Assembly: GCA_017399905.1 (NCBI GenBank)
Contig: JAFQAR010000103.1
Location: forward strand, 1-64,000
Origin: Bacteroidales bacterium
GTDB lineage: Bacteria; Bacteroidota; Bacteroidia; Bacteroidales; UBA932
DNA: 64,000 nucleotides
Direction of reading: 5' to 3'
Shown: positions 1-8,804 of the stretch, piece by piece
How the letters are laid out: the number at the start of each line of letters is the position of its first letter
Numbering within the stretch: the stretch's first letter is position 1
The notes under the pieces: model-generated
Told to the model about the DNA's origin: nothing
What the model saw: the letters and a program-made list of their open reading frames with translations, nothing else
Databases searched by the model: none
Program-made: the position numbers and the translations under genes

Positions 1-837
1 ATCGAGCGTCTCGGAAAGGATGTAATCGCTGCAAGATACGGTAACCTCTTCCAGATGTATGAGAAGATCACCGATACAGATCCATATAAGGAGCCTATGA
101 TGATCTATCCTGCAATCCACTATACAATGGGTGGTATCTGGGTAGACTACAACCTCCAGACAACTGTTCCTGGTCTTTACGCAATCGGAGAGGCTAACTT
201 CTCTGACCATGGTGGAAACCGTCTCGGTGCATCTGCACTCATGCAGGGTCTTGCCGACGGTTACTTCATCCTTCCTTACACTATCGGAGACTACCTTGCA
301 AGCAAGTTCAAGGAGCCTAAGACTGACGTGAACGCACCAGAGTTCGCAGAGGCTGAAAAGGCTGTTACTGAAAAGATTGCAAAGCTTTTCGCTGTAAAGG
401 GAAAGAGGTCTGTGGATTCATATCACAAGGAACTCGGTCTTATCATGTGGGACAACGTAGGTATGGCTCGTAATGAAGCCGGCCTTAAGGAAGCCATCGA
501 GAAGATCCAGGCTCTCAAGGCTGATTTCTGGAAGAATGTATTCGTAGCCGGTGAGAACGGTGAGTTCAATCAGGAACTCGAGAAGGCTCTCCGCCTCGTT
601 GACTTCTTCGAAATCGGTGAGCTCATGGCTCGTGACGCTCTCAACAGAAACGAGTCTTGCGGAGGTCACTTCCGTGAGGAAATGCAGACTGAAGAGGGTG
701 AAACCAAGCGTGACGACGAAAACTACATGTATGTAGCAGCATGGGAGTACAAGGGTGAAGGTGTTGAGCCTGAACTCCATAAGGAGCCTCTCGTATATGA
801 GAATATCAAGATCGCTACCAGAAACTATAAAGACTAA
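1..837 (+). CDS. frdA: Fumarate reductase / succinate dehydrogenase flavoprotein subunit, 3' part
   Basis: The reading frame is open from base 1, so the gene starts before the window; about 278 C-terminal residues are present. This is the FAD subunit that interconverts fumarate and succinate at the inner membrane. The visible part holds the family's HYTMGGI block, the [15 protein letters not shown] flavin-binding block and the C-terminal helical domain ([17 protein letters not shown]). It ends 5 bp before the iron-sulfur subunit, as expected for an operon, with a cytochrome b subunit probably upstream and out of view. In Bacteroidales this enzyme mainly runs as a fumarate reductase in anaerobic energy metabolism; the sequence does not prove the direction. 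Confidence 0.95.
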   Translation: MERLGKDVIAARYGNLFQMYEKITDTDPYKEPMMIYPAIHYTMGGIWVDYNLQTTVPGLYAIGEANFSDHGGNRLGASALMQGLADGYFILPYTIGDYLASKFKEPKTDVNAPEFAEAEKAVTEKIAKLFAVKGKRSVDSYHKELGLIMWDNVGMARNEAGLKEAIEKIQALKADFWKNVFVAGENGEFNQELEKALRLVDFFEIGELMARDALNRNESCGGHFREEMQTEEGETKRDDENYMYVAAWEYKGEGVEPELHKEPLVYENIKIATRNYKD

Positions 838-842
838 TTGAC

Positions 843-1622
843 ATGGATTTGACATTGAAAGTATGGCGTCAGAAAAACGCCAAGGCAAAAGGACATTTTG
901 AGACCTATAAGGTTAAGAATATTTCCTCTGACAGTTCATTCCTCGAGATGCTCGATATCCTCAATGAACAGCTTATCGCTGAGGGTGTAGATCCGGTAGC
1001 TGTCGAGAAGGGATGCAAGAGCAGTGGTCCGGTTTCATTCGACCACGACTGCCGCGAGGGTATCTGCGGTGCATGTTCACTCTACATCAACGGCCGTGCA
1101 CACGGACCGGACGATGAAGTTACTACATGCCAGCTTCATATGCGCAAGTTCAAGGATGGAGATACAATCACCATCGAGCCTTGGAGAAGCGCTGGTTTCC
1201 CTATCATCAAGGACCTCGTTGTAGACCGCCAGGCATATGACAAGATCCTCCAGGCCGGTGGATTCGTATCTGTAGGTACCGGTGGCGTTCCTGATGGAAA
1301 CGCTATTCCTATCCCTTACGAGCAGGCTGAGGAGTCTATGGACGGTGCTGCATGTATCGGTTGCGGTGCATGTGCAGCTACATGTAAGAATGGTTCCGCA
1401 ATGCTTTTCGTTGCAGCTCGCGTGAGCTCTCTCGCTCTTCTCCCACAGGGTAAGGTCGAGGGTGCAAAACGTGCAAAGGCTATGGTTGCAAAGATGGACG
1501 AACTCGGTTTCGGTGCTTGTACCAACACCAAGGCTTGTGAGATGGAATGTCCTAAGCACATTACCGTAACTCACATCGCTCGTCTCAACCGCGAGTTCCT
1601 CTGTGCAAAGCTTAAGGACTAA
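843..1622 (+). CDS. frdB: Fumarate reductase / succinate dehydrogenase iron-sulfur subunit
   Basis: 259 residues. Carries electrons between the flavin subunit and the membrane anchor. The [2Fe-2S] cysteines lie in [15 protein letters not shown] with a further Cys in TTCQLH. The ferredoxin-like half has [14 protein letters not shown] and a second cluster motif [15 protein letters not shown], giving the usual 2Fe, 4Fe and 3Fe centres. Starts 5 bp after the flavoprotein stop and is the last gene of the operon; a strong hairpin terminator follows within 25 bp. Confidence 0.96.
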   Translation: MDLTLKVWRQKNAKAKGHFETYKVKNISSDSSFLEMLDILNEQLIAEGVDPVAVEKGCKSSGPVSFDHDCREGICGACSLYINGRAHGPDDEVTTCQLHMRKFKDGDTITIEPWRSAGFPIIKDLVVDRQAYDKILQAGGFVSVGTGGVPDGNAIPIPYEQAEESMDGAACIGCGACAATCKNGSAMLFVAARVSSLALLPQGKVEGAKRAKAMVAKMDELGFGACTNTKACEMECPKHITVTHIARLNREFLCAKLKD

Positions 1623-1643
1623 TATCTTGAATAATAAATAATT

Positions 1644-1677
1644 AAGGTGGTCATTCTTTTGAACGACCACCTTTTTT
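1644..1677 (+). terminator. Rho-independent terminator after frdB
   Basis: Stem AAGGTGGTC / GACCACCTT with a 12-nt loop, followed by a T run (TTTTTT). It lies 22 bp after the frdB stop. Confidence 0.9.
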
Positions 1678-1689
1678 ATGTGATATTTC

Positions 1690-1784
1690 ATAGATAGTTG
1701 ATTCCGTTGACCCCCGGCCCGCACCTGCGGTGCTTACCCACCCCCTAGCCGTGGGTGGCACGTCAACTCCATCAATCTATCTAT
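1690..1784. repeat. Large folded palindromic element with two inner hairpins
   Basis: Outer arms 1690-1711 and 1762-1784 pair almost completely: GTTGAC/GTCAAC, a symmetric 3-nt mismatch (TCC facing TCC), then GAT/ATC, with ATAGATAG pairing CTATCTAT and one bulged T. Inside are two more hairpins: GCACC-TGC-GGTGC (1721-1733) and CCCAC/GTGGG or, alternatively, CCACCC/GGGTGG (1737-1758). The inner part is very GC-rich inside AT-rich flanks. It sits between convergent frdB and hflX, next to but separate from the frdB terminator. It looks like a REP-type mobile palindrome or a structured RNA; no transposase is in the window. Confidence 0.7.
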
Positions 1785-1793
1785 AAAAAATAA

Positions 1794-2984
1794 TTACCAT
1801 AAGAAATTATCAAAAGGATAGCGTCCTGCATGGATTTCTGCTACCATTTTGTAGAGGTCTCCCCTGAGTTTATCTATGCCTATTTTTTCTCTTGCCGAGA
1901 TGAATATGCATGGAGTGTTTTCCTTGGCTATCCAGCTGTTCTTGAACTCTTCCAGTGTGTAGTTTATCTGCTTTTTAGGCTCAAGAGAAAACTCGTCATA
2001 TTCTTCGTATCTATATGCGTCTATCTTATTGAAAACGACGAATATAGGCTTGTCTATAGCCTTGATGTCCTTCAGAGTCTCTTCCACCACCCTTATATGA
2101 TCCTCGAAGTTAGGATGTGATATATCTACCACATGCATGAGAATGTCCGCCTCGCGAACCTCGTCCAGCGTACTCTTGAAAGCCTCCACCAGCTGATGCG
2201 GCAGTTTTCTGATGAAACCTACCGTGTCACTGAGAAGGAACGGTACATTCTCGATCACTACTTTCCTTACCGTAGTGTCGAGAGTCGCAAACAGCTTGTT
2301 TTCCGCAAAAACGTCGCTTTTAGCCAATAAATTCATCAGGGTGCTCTTACCTACGTTTGTATATCCTACAAGCGAAATACGCACCAATGAACCCCTGTTT
2401 CCGCGCTGTGAAGCCATCTGCTTATCCACCTTCTTAAGCTGTTCCTTAAGTCTGGAAATCTTATCCTGGATTATTCGACGGTCGGTCTCTATCTGTGTCT
2501 CTCCCGGACCTCTCATACCGATACCTCCCTTCTGTCTTTCAAGGTGTGTCCACATCCTTGTAAGTCTCGGAAGAAGATATTGATACTGGGCAAGTTCGAC
2601 CTGCATCTTCGCATATGCGGTCTTGGCTCTTTGAGCGAATATGTCGAGGATGAGGTTTGTCCTGTCAAGAATACGTATATTGAGTTCGCGCTCTATGTTT
2701 CTGAGCTGGGTAGGGGATAGTTCGTCATCGAATATAACCACTTCTATCTCGTTCTCCTCTATATATTCCTTTATCTCCAGAAGCTTTCCGCTCCTTATGT
2801 ATGTCCTTGAATCAGGTCTGTCTACCTTCTGAATGAATTTCTTCACTCCTATGGCTCCTGCCGTCTCGGCAAGAAATTCGAGCTCGTCAAGATATTCCAT
2901 TACCTGACGCTCATCGTCTCCCTGCTTTATCACACCGACAAAGACTGCTTTTTCATTATGTTGTTCTTCTGTGATCTTTGCCAT
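1794..2984 (-). CDS. hflX: GTPase HflX
   Basis: 396 residues from the ATG at 2984; an open frame extends 11 codons further up but the MAKITEEQ start fits better. HflX is a ribosome-binding GTPase that splits stalled or stress-damaged ribosomes. Visible: the N-terminal HflX domain, the glycine-rich linker GGIGMRGPGETQIETDRR, the G1 loop GYTNVGKST, G3 DTVGFIRKLP, G4 NKID and the G5-like ISA. Length is normal. The gene is separated from the upstream TonB-like gene by a perfect 10-bp hairpin, so it may have its own promoter. Confidence 0.95.
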   Translation of the reverse strand: MAKITEEQHNEKAVFVGVIKQGDDERQVMEYLDELEFLAETAGAIGVKKFIQKVDRPDSRTYIRSGKLLEIKEYIEENEIEVVIFDDELSPTQLRNIERELNIRILDRTNLILDIFAQRAKTAYAKMQVELAQYQYLLPRLTRMWTHLERQKGGIGMRGPGETQIETDRRIIQDKISRLKEQLKKVDKQMASQRGNRGSLVRISLVGYTNVGKSTLMNLLAKSDVFAENKLFATLDTTVRKVVIENVPFLLSDTVGFIRKLPHQLVEAFKSTLDEVREADILMHVVDISHPNFEDHIRVVEETLKDIKAIDKPIFVVFNKIDAYRYEEYDEFSLEPKKQINYTLEEFKNSWIAKENTPCIFISAREKIGIDKLRGDLYKMVAEIHAGRYPFDNFLW

Positions 2985-3013
2985 CGTCTGCTTTATATAG
3001 TAATAGTCATAGA

Positions 3014-3047
3014 ACAAGGCCGATCAAATTTGTTTGGTCGGCCTTGT
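3014..3047 (-). terminator. Hairpin terminator between the tonB-like gene and hflX
   Basis: Perfect 10-bp stem ACAAGGCCGA / TCGGCCTTGT with a 14-nt loop, directly after the tonB-like stop on the minus strand. The T run is poor, so termination may be partial. Confidence 0.7.
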
Positions 3048-3068
3048 AATTTATTTAAAATCAAATTA

Positions 3069-3758
3069 TTATCTCAACTGGAAGATAACAGGGAAGGTAT
3101 AGGTTACAGGAACCGCGCGGTCTCTCTGCTTTCCTGGCTTCCACTTTGGAGACATTGATACAACGCGTACAGCCTCCTTGTCGAGTGATGGGTCAACACC
3201 ACGGAGAACCTTTACCTTTGTAACAGATCCGTCCTTCTCAACTGTAAACTGGAGAGTAACACGACCCTGAACACCGTTTTCCTTTGCAATCTCAGGATAT
3301 ACAAGTCTCTGGTTCACCCACTTTGAGAACTGGTTTGCATCACCGCCCTGGAATGAAGGCTTCTCCTCTACCAGCTGGAATGGGATAGCTTCCTCTTCAA
3401 CAACTTCTTCTTCAACTTCAACGTAGTCCATGATCTCGACTCCGAGGCTTGCATCATCCTCAAGGTTCATGAACATATCGTCCTCGATCTCGATTTCGTC
3501 GTCAACGATGTCGATCTGGTCTGAAAGAACAGGAATCTTCGGTGCTGCTGGCGGAGGTGGAGGAGTATCCTGTGTAATAGGAATTATCTCCTCCTCAAGA
3601 ACTACCTCAGTATTGTCCTCAAGAGTAGAAACTTTGGTTTCTTTACTTGTCCACTCGAAAGCAAAGAGTGTGATTCCCAACGCTATTACAAGTCCAATCT
3701 CCAAGAAAAGGAGCTTCTTGTTTTCCAAGTTGGCTTTTTCTGACTTTTTGATTTCCAT
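3069..3758 (-). CDS. Energy transducer TonB
   Basis: 229 residues. TonB-family protein that passes proton-motive energy from ExbBD to outer-membrane receptors such as SusC proteins. One transmembrane helix at about residues 17-34 (LLFLEIGLVIALGITLFAF), then an acidic and proline-rich periplasmic stretch (TPPPPPAAPKIP, then many Asp/Glu), and a C-terminal TonB domain from about residue 140 with YPEIAKENGVQGRVTLQF and the closing VPVTYTFPVIFQL. Bacteroidetes have many TonB paralogs, so the receptor it serves cannot be named. Divergent from ybeY. Confidence 0.92.
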   Translation of the reverse strand: MEIKKSEKANLENKKLLFLEIGLVIALGITLFAFEWTSKETKVSTLEDNTEVVLEEEIIPITQDTPPPPPAAPKIPVLSDQIDIVDDEIEIEDDMFMNLEDDASLGVEIMDYVEVEEEVVEEEAIPFQLVEEKPSFQGGDANQFSKWVNQRLVYPEIAKENGVQGRVTLQFTVEKDGSVTKVKVLRGVDPSLDKEAVRVVSMSPKWKPGKQRDRAVPVTYTFPVIFQLR

Positions 3759-3840
3759 ATTGATTGTTAGTTTTTATTTTCCATTTTGCCCGGTAAAGTT
3801 AGAAATTAAATTTTTTATTTCAAACTTTTTGTACATTTTG

Positions 3841-3848
3841 TAGATTTG
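3841..3848 (+). promoter_or_regulatory. Putative -7 box for ybeY-mnmG
   Basis: TAGATTTG matches the Bacteroidetes -7 consensus TAnnTTTG. It lies 17 bp before the ybeY ATG, which would give a very short leader. No clear -33 element is seen at the usual distance. Confidence 0.5.
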
Positions 3849-3865
3849 CAAAAAATATATGACCT

Positions 3866-4285
3866 ATGATTTCGTATTTTTTTGAAGATACAGACTTTAT
3901 TTTCAAGGGTAAGACGCTGAATAACCGTTGGCTCAGACTTGTTGCCGAAAGTGAAATCCGACGCATCGGAGACATTTCATTGATCTTCTGTTCAGATAAT
4001 TATATACTCGATGTAAATCAGAAATATCTTCAGCATGATTATTTCACCGATATAATAACATTTGATTATTGTGAAGGTGACAAGTTGTCCGGAGACCTTT
4101 TCATAAGTGTTGATTCCGTAAGAGAAAATTCAATCGAGTATGGAACTGAATTTTCAGAAGAACTCAACAGGGTCATAGTTCATGGTATCCTTCATCTCAT
4201 CGGCTATGATGATCATACTGAAGAAGACATCGCGGTCATGAGAAGCAAGGAGAATTATTATCTTTCATTAAGAAATCTACTCTGA
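3866..4285 (+). CDS. ybeY: Endoribonuclease YbeY, rRNA maturation factor
   Basis: 139 residues, normal for the family. Metal-dependent RNase for 16S rRNA 3'-end maturation and ribosome quality control. The active-site block is [12 protein letters not shown]: His106 and His110 are present, but the third ligand position of the usual HGxxHLxGYDH pattern is Asp116, with a His right after it. From memory, Asp or a shifted residue here is common in Bacteroidetes. Followed by mnmG after a single base, so the two are translated together. Base composition is AT-richer than in most of the window. Confidence 0.94.
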   Translation: MISYFFEDTDFIFKGKTLNNRWLRLVAESEIRRIGDISLIFCSDNYILDVNQKYLQHDYFTDIITFDYCEGDKLSGDLFISVDSVRENSIEYGTEFSEELNRVIVHGILHLIGYDDHTEEDIAVMRSKENYYLSLRNLL

Positions 4286-4286
4286 T

Positions 4287-6389
4287 ATGCCGGTGACTTA
4301 TGATGTAATAGTTGTAGGTGGAGGACATGCCGGTTGTGAGGCCGCCATGGCAGCTTCTCGCATGGGTTCATCTGTGCTGCTCATATCGATGGATATGAAC
4401 AAATTTGCTCAGATGTCTTGTAATCCGGCTATCGGAGGTATAGCTAAAGGACAGATAATCAGAGAGATAGATGCTCTCGGAGGATATACTGGAATCATTA
4501 CCGACGCTTCTACACTCCAGTTCCGTATGCTCAACAGGTCGAAAGGACCGGCCATGTGGAGTCCTCGTGCGCAGTGTGATAAGATACAGTTTTCTCTGTA
4601 TTGGAGAAAAATACTCGAAAGTGCCTGTAAATTAGATATTTACCAAGATACAGTAACCGAATTTCTTTTCTCTGGTTCTAAAATTTCGGGTGTACGTACG
4701 ACTACCGGAGCAATTTTCAATTCTCAGACGGTTATTCTTACTGCCGGAACATTCCTTGACGGCAGGCTCTTCATCGGAAAGAATATCTTCGAAGGCGGCA
4801 GGATAGGTGAGATGTCATCTCATGGTCTGACTGCCCAGCTTGTCGGTATGGGAATCAATACCGCAAGAATGAAGACAGGTACTCCTCCGAGAATTGACAT
4901 ATCCACAGTAAGGACTTCAGATCTTGTCCATCAGTATGGAGATGAGAAACCTGATAAGTTTTCTTACCTTCCTTTCCTCTCCACTGCTCAGAACGGTACT
5001 CCACAGATGCCATGCTTTATAGTACATACCAATCCGGAGGTGCATGATATTCTCAAATCAGGCTTTGCCGACTCTCCTTTGTTTTCAGGAATGATCACAG
5101 GTATAGGTCCGAGATATTGTCCGAGCATCGAAGATAAGCTGAGAACTTTCGCCGGCAAGGATGAACACCAGCTTTTCCTCGAGCCTGAGGGCAGGGGAAC
5201 CAATGAATATTATCTTCAGGGTTTTTCTTCTTCTATGCCTCTTGACATCCAGATGGATGCTCTTCACTCCATCAAGGGACTTGAGGATGCGAAAGTATTC
5301 AGACCTGCATATGCGGTGGAATATGATTATTTCGATCCGACGCAATTGAAGCCTACTCTTGAACTCAAGAATATTGAAGGTCTCTTCCTGGCTGGTCAGG
5401 TAAACGGAACGACAGGATATGAGGAAGCGGCTGCCCAGGGTCTCATAGCCGGAATGAATGCCCATCTCAAGGTCTATGGAAAGGATCCGTTCATTCTCAA
5501 GAGAGATCAGGCTTATATAGGAGTGCTTATAGACGACCTTATAACGAAGGGTGTTGACGAGCCATACCGGATGTTTACTTCAAGAGCTGAATATCGTATT
5601 CTTCTTCGTCAGGATAATGCAGATCTCAGACTTACTCCTCTTTCATATGAATATGGCCTTGCAGATAAGTACAGATATGATTATACAATGAGGAAATATG
5701 ATTCGATCGACAGATTGAAGAATTTCTTCGAAGATGCTTCCATCAAGCCGGAATATGTAAACTCCTATCTTGAAAATTCAGGTACTTCTGTCATTTCTTC
5801 AAGAAAGAGACTGTCCGATCTTATTTCAAGACCTCAGACAAAATTGAATGATATTATTGATTTAGTTCCACGTGGAACTTTTTCTAAATTCAATATAAAT
5901 CTTGAAAAGGAATTTAGCTCTCCTTTATCCGATATTTTAAAGCCAGGAGTAGATTATAGCGATCTTCTCAAGTATGGAAATTATTCTTCATTGTCTGAGC
6001 TTATTGATGAAGAATACGTTTCTGGATCATTCAAGGATGCTTCCTATATTCTTAAATCCAATACAGAATATCCTGTTTCCCTGCTTGATGAATCCAATTT
6101 AAATAAGACAGTTGATGAAAATTACAGAAGGGAAATAATAGATTCTACAGAGATTTCCATCAAATATAAGGGATATATTCAGAGGGAACAGCAGATGGCG
6201 GATAAGATAATGCGCCTTGAGAATCTCTCAATTCCGGAAAATTTCGATTTCGACAAGGTGGAAAGCCTTTCAATCGAATGTAGACAGAAGCTGAAGAAGT
6301 ACAGACCTTTGACTATAGCGCAGGCCTCCAGGATATCAGGAGTGTCTCCTGCAGATATTTCAGTACTTTTGGTATATTTCGGTAGATAA
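4287..6389 (+). CDS. mnmG: tRNA uridine-5-carboxymethylaminomethyl modification enzyme MnmG (GidA)
   Basis: 700 residues against roughly 620-630 usual. With MnmE it modifies U34 of tRNAs reading NNA/NNG codons. N-terminal FAD site [14 protein letters not shown]; conserved [34 protein letters not shown] and FVHTNPEVH-like blocks (here [10 protein letters not shown]). The C-terminal domain ends [24 protein letters not shown], as in known MnmG. Extra length comes from a Ser/Asn/Asp-rich insert at about residues 527-611, between [12 protein letters not shown] and YRREIID, where other MnmG proteins have a linker of some 20 residues (from memory). The insert begins with VPRGT, encoded by a parS-like palindrome. 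Gene order ybeY-mnmG and the 1-bp gap indicate co-transcription. Confidence 0.95.
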   Translation: MPVTYDVIVVGGGHAGCEAAMAASRMGSSVLLISMDMNKFAQMSCNPAIGGIAKGQIIREIDALGGYTGIITDASTLQFRMLNRSKGPAMWSPRAQCDKIQFSLYWRKILESACKLDIYQDTVTEFLFSGSKISGVRTTTGAIFNSQTVILTAGTFLDGRLFIGKNIFEGGRIGEMSSHGLTAQLVGMGINTARMKTGTPPRIDISTVRTSDLVHQYGDEKPDKFSYLPFLSTAQNGTPQMPCFIVHTNPEVHDILKSGFADSPLFSGMITGIGPRYCPSIEDKLRTFAGKDEHQLFLEPEGRGTNEYYLQGFSSSMPLDIQMDALHSIKGLEDAKVFRPAYAVEYDYFDPTQLKPTLELKNIEGLFLAGQVNGTTGYEEAAAQGLIAGMNAHLKVYGKDPFILKRDQAYIGVLIDDLITKGVDEPYRMFTSRAEYRILLRQDNADLRLTPLSYEYGLADKYRYDYTMRKYDSIDRLKNFFEDASIKPEYVNSYLENSGTSVISSRKRLSDLISRPQTKLNDIIDLVPRGTFSKFNINLEKEFSSPLSDILKPGVDYSDLLKYGNYSSLSELIDEEYVSGSFKDASYILKSNTEYPVSLLDESNLNKTVDENYRREIIDSTEISIKYKGYIQREQQMADKIMRLENLSIPENFDFDKVESLSIECRQKLKKYRPLTIAQASRISGVSPADISVLLVYFGR
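5865..5878. other. parS: parS-like centromere site 1, inside mnmG
   Basis: GTTCCACGTGGAAC, a perfect 14-bp palindrome (16 bp with the flanking A and T). It matches the ParB-binding core (CACGTG centre, GTT/AAC ends) of the bacterial parS consensus TGTTTCACGTGAAACA. In frame it encodes V-P-R-G-T at residues 527-531 of MnmG. parA and parB are not in the window. Confidence 0.75.
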
Positions 6390-6429
6390 AATAAAAATAA
6401 GTTCCACGTGGAACCTATTTTTATTTTAT
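6386..6429. other. parS: parS-like site 2 embedded in a 44-bp palindrome that may also be a bidirectional terminator
   Basis: The core GTTCCACGTGGAAC (6401-6414) is identical to site 1. It is flanked by exactly complementary arms ATAAAATAAAAATA (6386-6399) and TATTTTTATTTTAT (6416-6429), with only the A6400/C6415 pair mismatched. It starts inside the stop of mnmG and ends 7 bp before the ruvA stop codon on the other strand, so transcripts from either gene would carry a strong stem followed by a T-rich arm. Confidence 0.75.
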
Positions 6430-6436
6430 GAATTAC

Positions 6437-7024
6437 TTAAAGTCTTTTGAGTGCAAGCTTTATTATTTCTTCAAGCGATGCTCCAGGATGTTCTTTCAGA
6501 ACTGCAGAAACTGCCTTGTTGACATTAGCTTTGGTGAATCCGAGCATTACAAGAGCTGTGGCTGCTTCGTCTGCCGCTCCTCCGGATGTGGCTGCAAACA
6601 GACTTGAATTGTCGCTTCCTACTCCCTTTACAACCTTGTCCTTCAGTTCAAGAATAAGCCTCTGGGCACTCTTCAGGCCTATTCCTTTAATGCTTTTTAT
6701 TTTGTTTATGTCTTCTGACAATATGGCGTTCCTTATTTCGTCTGATGTAAGTGAAGACAACATCATCCTTGCTGTAGAGGCTCCTATTCCGGATACTCCT
6801 ATCAGCAGCCTGAACAATTCCCTTTCGTCTTTTGTAGAGAATCCGTAGTAAAGTTCCTCGTCTTCCCTCAGATAATGGTGGATGTAGGCGAGAGCTTCGT
6901 TCTTGCCGTTTAATCCTTCGTATGTCTGGAGGGAAATGAGGATTCTGTATCCTATTCCATAACATTCCAGGACAAGGTCGGTAGGTGTCAGTTCAATTAT
7001 ACTGCCTTTGATGTAGTCTATCAT
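6437..7024 (-). CDS. ruvA: Holliday junction branch migration protein RuvA
   Basis: 195 residues. RuvA tetramers bind four-way junctions and load the RuvB motor. N-terminal OB fold (MIDYIKGSIIELTPTDLVLECYG), then two helix-hairpin-helix motifs (LIGVSGIGASTARMML and IKSIKGIGLKSAQRLILELKDK), a Ser/Gly linker, and the C-terminal RuvB-binding domain (AATALVMLGFTKANVNKAV). Converges on mnmG and diverges from sufS. A minus-strand -7 box, TAATTTTG (7057-7050), lies 25 bp before the ATG. Confidence 0.96.
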   Translation of the reverse strand: MIDYIKGSIIELTPTDLVLECYGIGYRILISLQTYEGLNGKNEALAYIHHYLREDEELYYGFSTKDERELFRLLIGVSGIGASTARMMLSSLTSDEIRNAILSEDINKIKSIKGIGLKSAQRLILELKDKVVKGVGSDNSSLFAATSGGAADEAATALVMLGFTKANVNKAVSAVLKEHPGASLEEIIKLALKRL

Positions 7025-7049
7025 TTTTCCTTACTTTTTCTATCTCATG

Positions 7050-7099
7050 CAAAATTATGATAAAATCCTGTAAAAGAAAGATTGTTTTTGTTAAATTTG
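7050..7099. promoter_or_regulatory. Divergent promoter region for ruvA and sufS
   Basis: Minus strand: TAATTTTG at 7057-7050 for ruvA. Plus strand: TAAATTTG at 7092-7099 for sufS. Both match TAnnTTTG. The -33 elements are not clear. Confidence 0.5.
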
Positions 7100-7139
7100 C
7101 GAGTTATTTGCACATAGGCAAATCAAAGATTTGAGGTAT

Positions 7140-8366
7140 ATGGATGTCAATTACATAAGATCGATGTTTCCTGCGCTTTCCAGAAAGGTGTATGGGAAGG
7201 ATCTTGTGTATTTCGATAATGCCGCAACTAGCCAGAGGGTTCAGTCTGTCATTGACGAGTGGAACAGGATAAGTGCAGAATCCAATGCTAATATCCATAG
7301 AGCCGTGCATCGTCTGGCTGATGAGGCTACACAGGCTTACGAGCAGGCCAGGGATGCTGTAAGAGGTTTTCTCAATGCCGGTTCAAGGGAAGAGATTGTG
7401 TTCACAAGCGGTACCACCGCTGCAATCAATCTTGTTGCTTTTTCATACGGAGAGGCTTTCGTCAGTGAAGGGGATGAGGTTATAGTGACAGAAGCCGAGC
7501 ATCATTCCAACATTGTTCCGTGGCAGTTGATGTGCAGACGCAAAGGAGCCGTGCTCAAGGTTCTTCCGGTGGATGACAACGGCTGTCTCGAAACGGATAA
7601 GCTCGATGATCTGATATCTCCGAGGACAAAGATTATGGCTGTGACTCATATCTCCAATGTCCTTGGTATTGTGAATCCTGTCAGGGATATTGTCAGGAAG
7701 TGCCACGAAAAGGGAGTTCCGGTGCTTGTTGATGGTGCCCAGGGTGCTGTCCATTGCAAGGTAGACGTTCAGGATCTGGATTGTGATTTCTATGTATTTT
7801 CAGGTCACAAGCTTTATGCTGCGACAGGTACCGGAGTGCTTTACGGAAAGAAAAGATGGCTGGATGCGATGCCTCCGTATATGGGTGGCGGCGAGATGGT
7901 CGGTACGGTCACATTCGCTGAGACGACCTTTGCTCCCCTCCCTATGAAATTCGAAGCCGGTACGCAGAATTTCGCATCTGCGGCGACGCTGAAACAGGCT
8001 ATAAAATTTATTAACTTATTGAATGATAATAAGTTAGAAGAATATTACAACGGTATCAGGGATTATCTTCTCGATACATTGACGAGCGACTCCAGGATAA
8101 GGCTGTATGGTGTTCCTTGTGGAACAAATGAAGAGAAGATTCCTCTTTTCTCATTCTCCGTGGATGGTGTTCATCATGAGGATCTGGCTTTGATTCTTGA
8201 TAAGATGGGTATAGCCGTGAGGTCCGGACAGATGTGTGCGGAGCCGCTTATGGACCGTTTCGGAGTAACCGGAATGTTGAGGGTCTCTGTCGCTCCGTAC
8301 AATACGATGGAGGAGGCCGAATATTTTGTGAAATGCCTTAATAAGGCGATTGAAATGTTATCATGA
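7140..8366 (+). CDS. sufS: Cysteine desulfurase SufS
   Basis: 408 residues from the ATG at 7140; GAGG at 7133-7136 is a suitable ribosome-binding site, so the TTG at 7131 is not used here. PLP enzyme that takes sulfur from cysteine for Fe-S cluster assembly. Landmarks: YFDNAATSQ, EAEHHSNIVPWQ, DGAQGAVH, the PLP lysine Lys224 in FSGHKLYAATG, and the persulfide cysteine Cys366 in RSGQMCAEPLM. Overlaps sufE by 4 bp. sufB, sufC and sufD are not next to it and must lie elsewhere if the pathway is complete. Confidence 0.95.
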   Translation: MDVNYIRSMFPALSRKVYGKDLVYFDNAATSQRVQSVIDEWNRISAESNANIHRAVHRLADEATQAYEQARDAVRGFLNAGSREEIVFTSGTTAAINLVAFSYGEAFVSEGDEVIVTEAEHHSNIVPWQLMCRRKGAVLKVLPVDDNGCLETDKLDDLISPRTKIMAVTHISNVLGIVNPVRDIVRKCHEKGVPVLVDGAQGAVHCKVDVQDLDCDFYVFSGHKLYAATGTGVLYGKKRWLDAMPPYMGGGEMVGTVTFAETTFAPLPMKFEAGTQNFASAATLKQAIKFINLLNDNKLEEYYNGIRDYLLDTLTSDSRIRLYGVPCGTNEEKIPLFSFSVDGVHHEDLALILDKMGIAVRSGQMCAEPLMDRFGVTGMLRVSVAPYNTMEEAEYFVKCLNKAIEMLS

Positions 8367-8773
8367 GTTTACAGGAAGCGGAAAATGCCATCATCGAGGA
8401 ATTCTCGATGTATGAGGAATGGCTTGACAAATATGAATATCTGATCGAGCTCGGAAAGTCCCTTAAGGATTATCCGGAGTCGGAGAAGACTGATGATAAG
8501 CTTATAAAGGGCTGTCAGTCAAGGGTATGGCTGAGTCATAAGGTGGAGGATGGAATCATTCGTTTCAATGCAGACAGTGACGCCATAATCACGAAAGGAA
8601 TAATATCCCTGCTTATAGGTCTTTATTCCGGAAGAACGGCTCAGGAGATACTTTCGTCAGACTTCTCTGTTGTGGAGAAGATAGGGCTTAAGGAGAATCT
8701 GTCGCCTACAAGGGCAAACGGACTCGTGTCCATGATAGGCAGGATCAGAGATATCGCGAAGTGTAATTTATAG
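8363..8773 (+). CDS. sufE: Sulfur acceptor protein SufE
   Basis: 136 residues, ATG overlapping the sufS stop (ATGA), so translation is coupled. Accepts persulfide from SufS and passes it to the SufBCD scaffold. The acceptor cysteine is Cys51 in KGCQSRVWL, at the same number as in E. coli SufE. Other family blocks: YEYLIELGKSL near the start and GLKENLSPTRANGL near the end. Confidence 0.95.
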   Translation: MSLQEAENAIIEEFSMYEEWLDKYEYLIELGKSLKDYPESEKTDDKLIKGCQSRVWLSHKVEDGIIRFNADSDAIITKGIISLLIGLYSGRTAQEILSSDFSVVEKIGLKENLSPTRANGLVSMIGRIRDIAKCNL

Positions 8774-8804
8774 AGACTCCTCGGTAAGTCTTGGAGGAAT
8801 CTGT

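Noticed and set aside
8112-8125. GTTCCTTGTGGAAC in sufS, close to the parS-like palindrome
   Set aside because: Two changes hit the central CACGTG core, the part most needed for ParB. It is best explained as chance coding sequence (Val-Pro-Cys-Gly-Thr).
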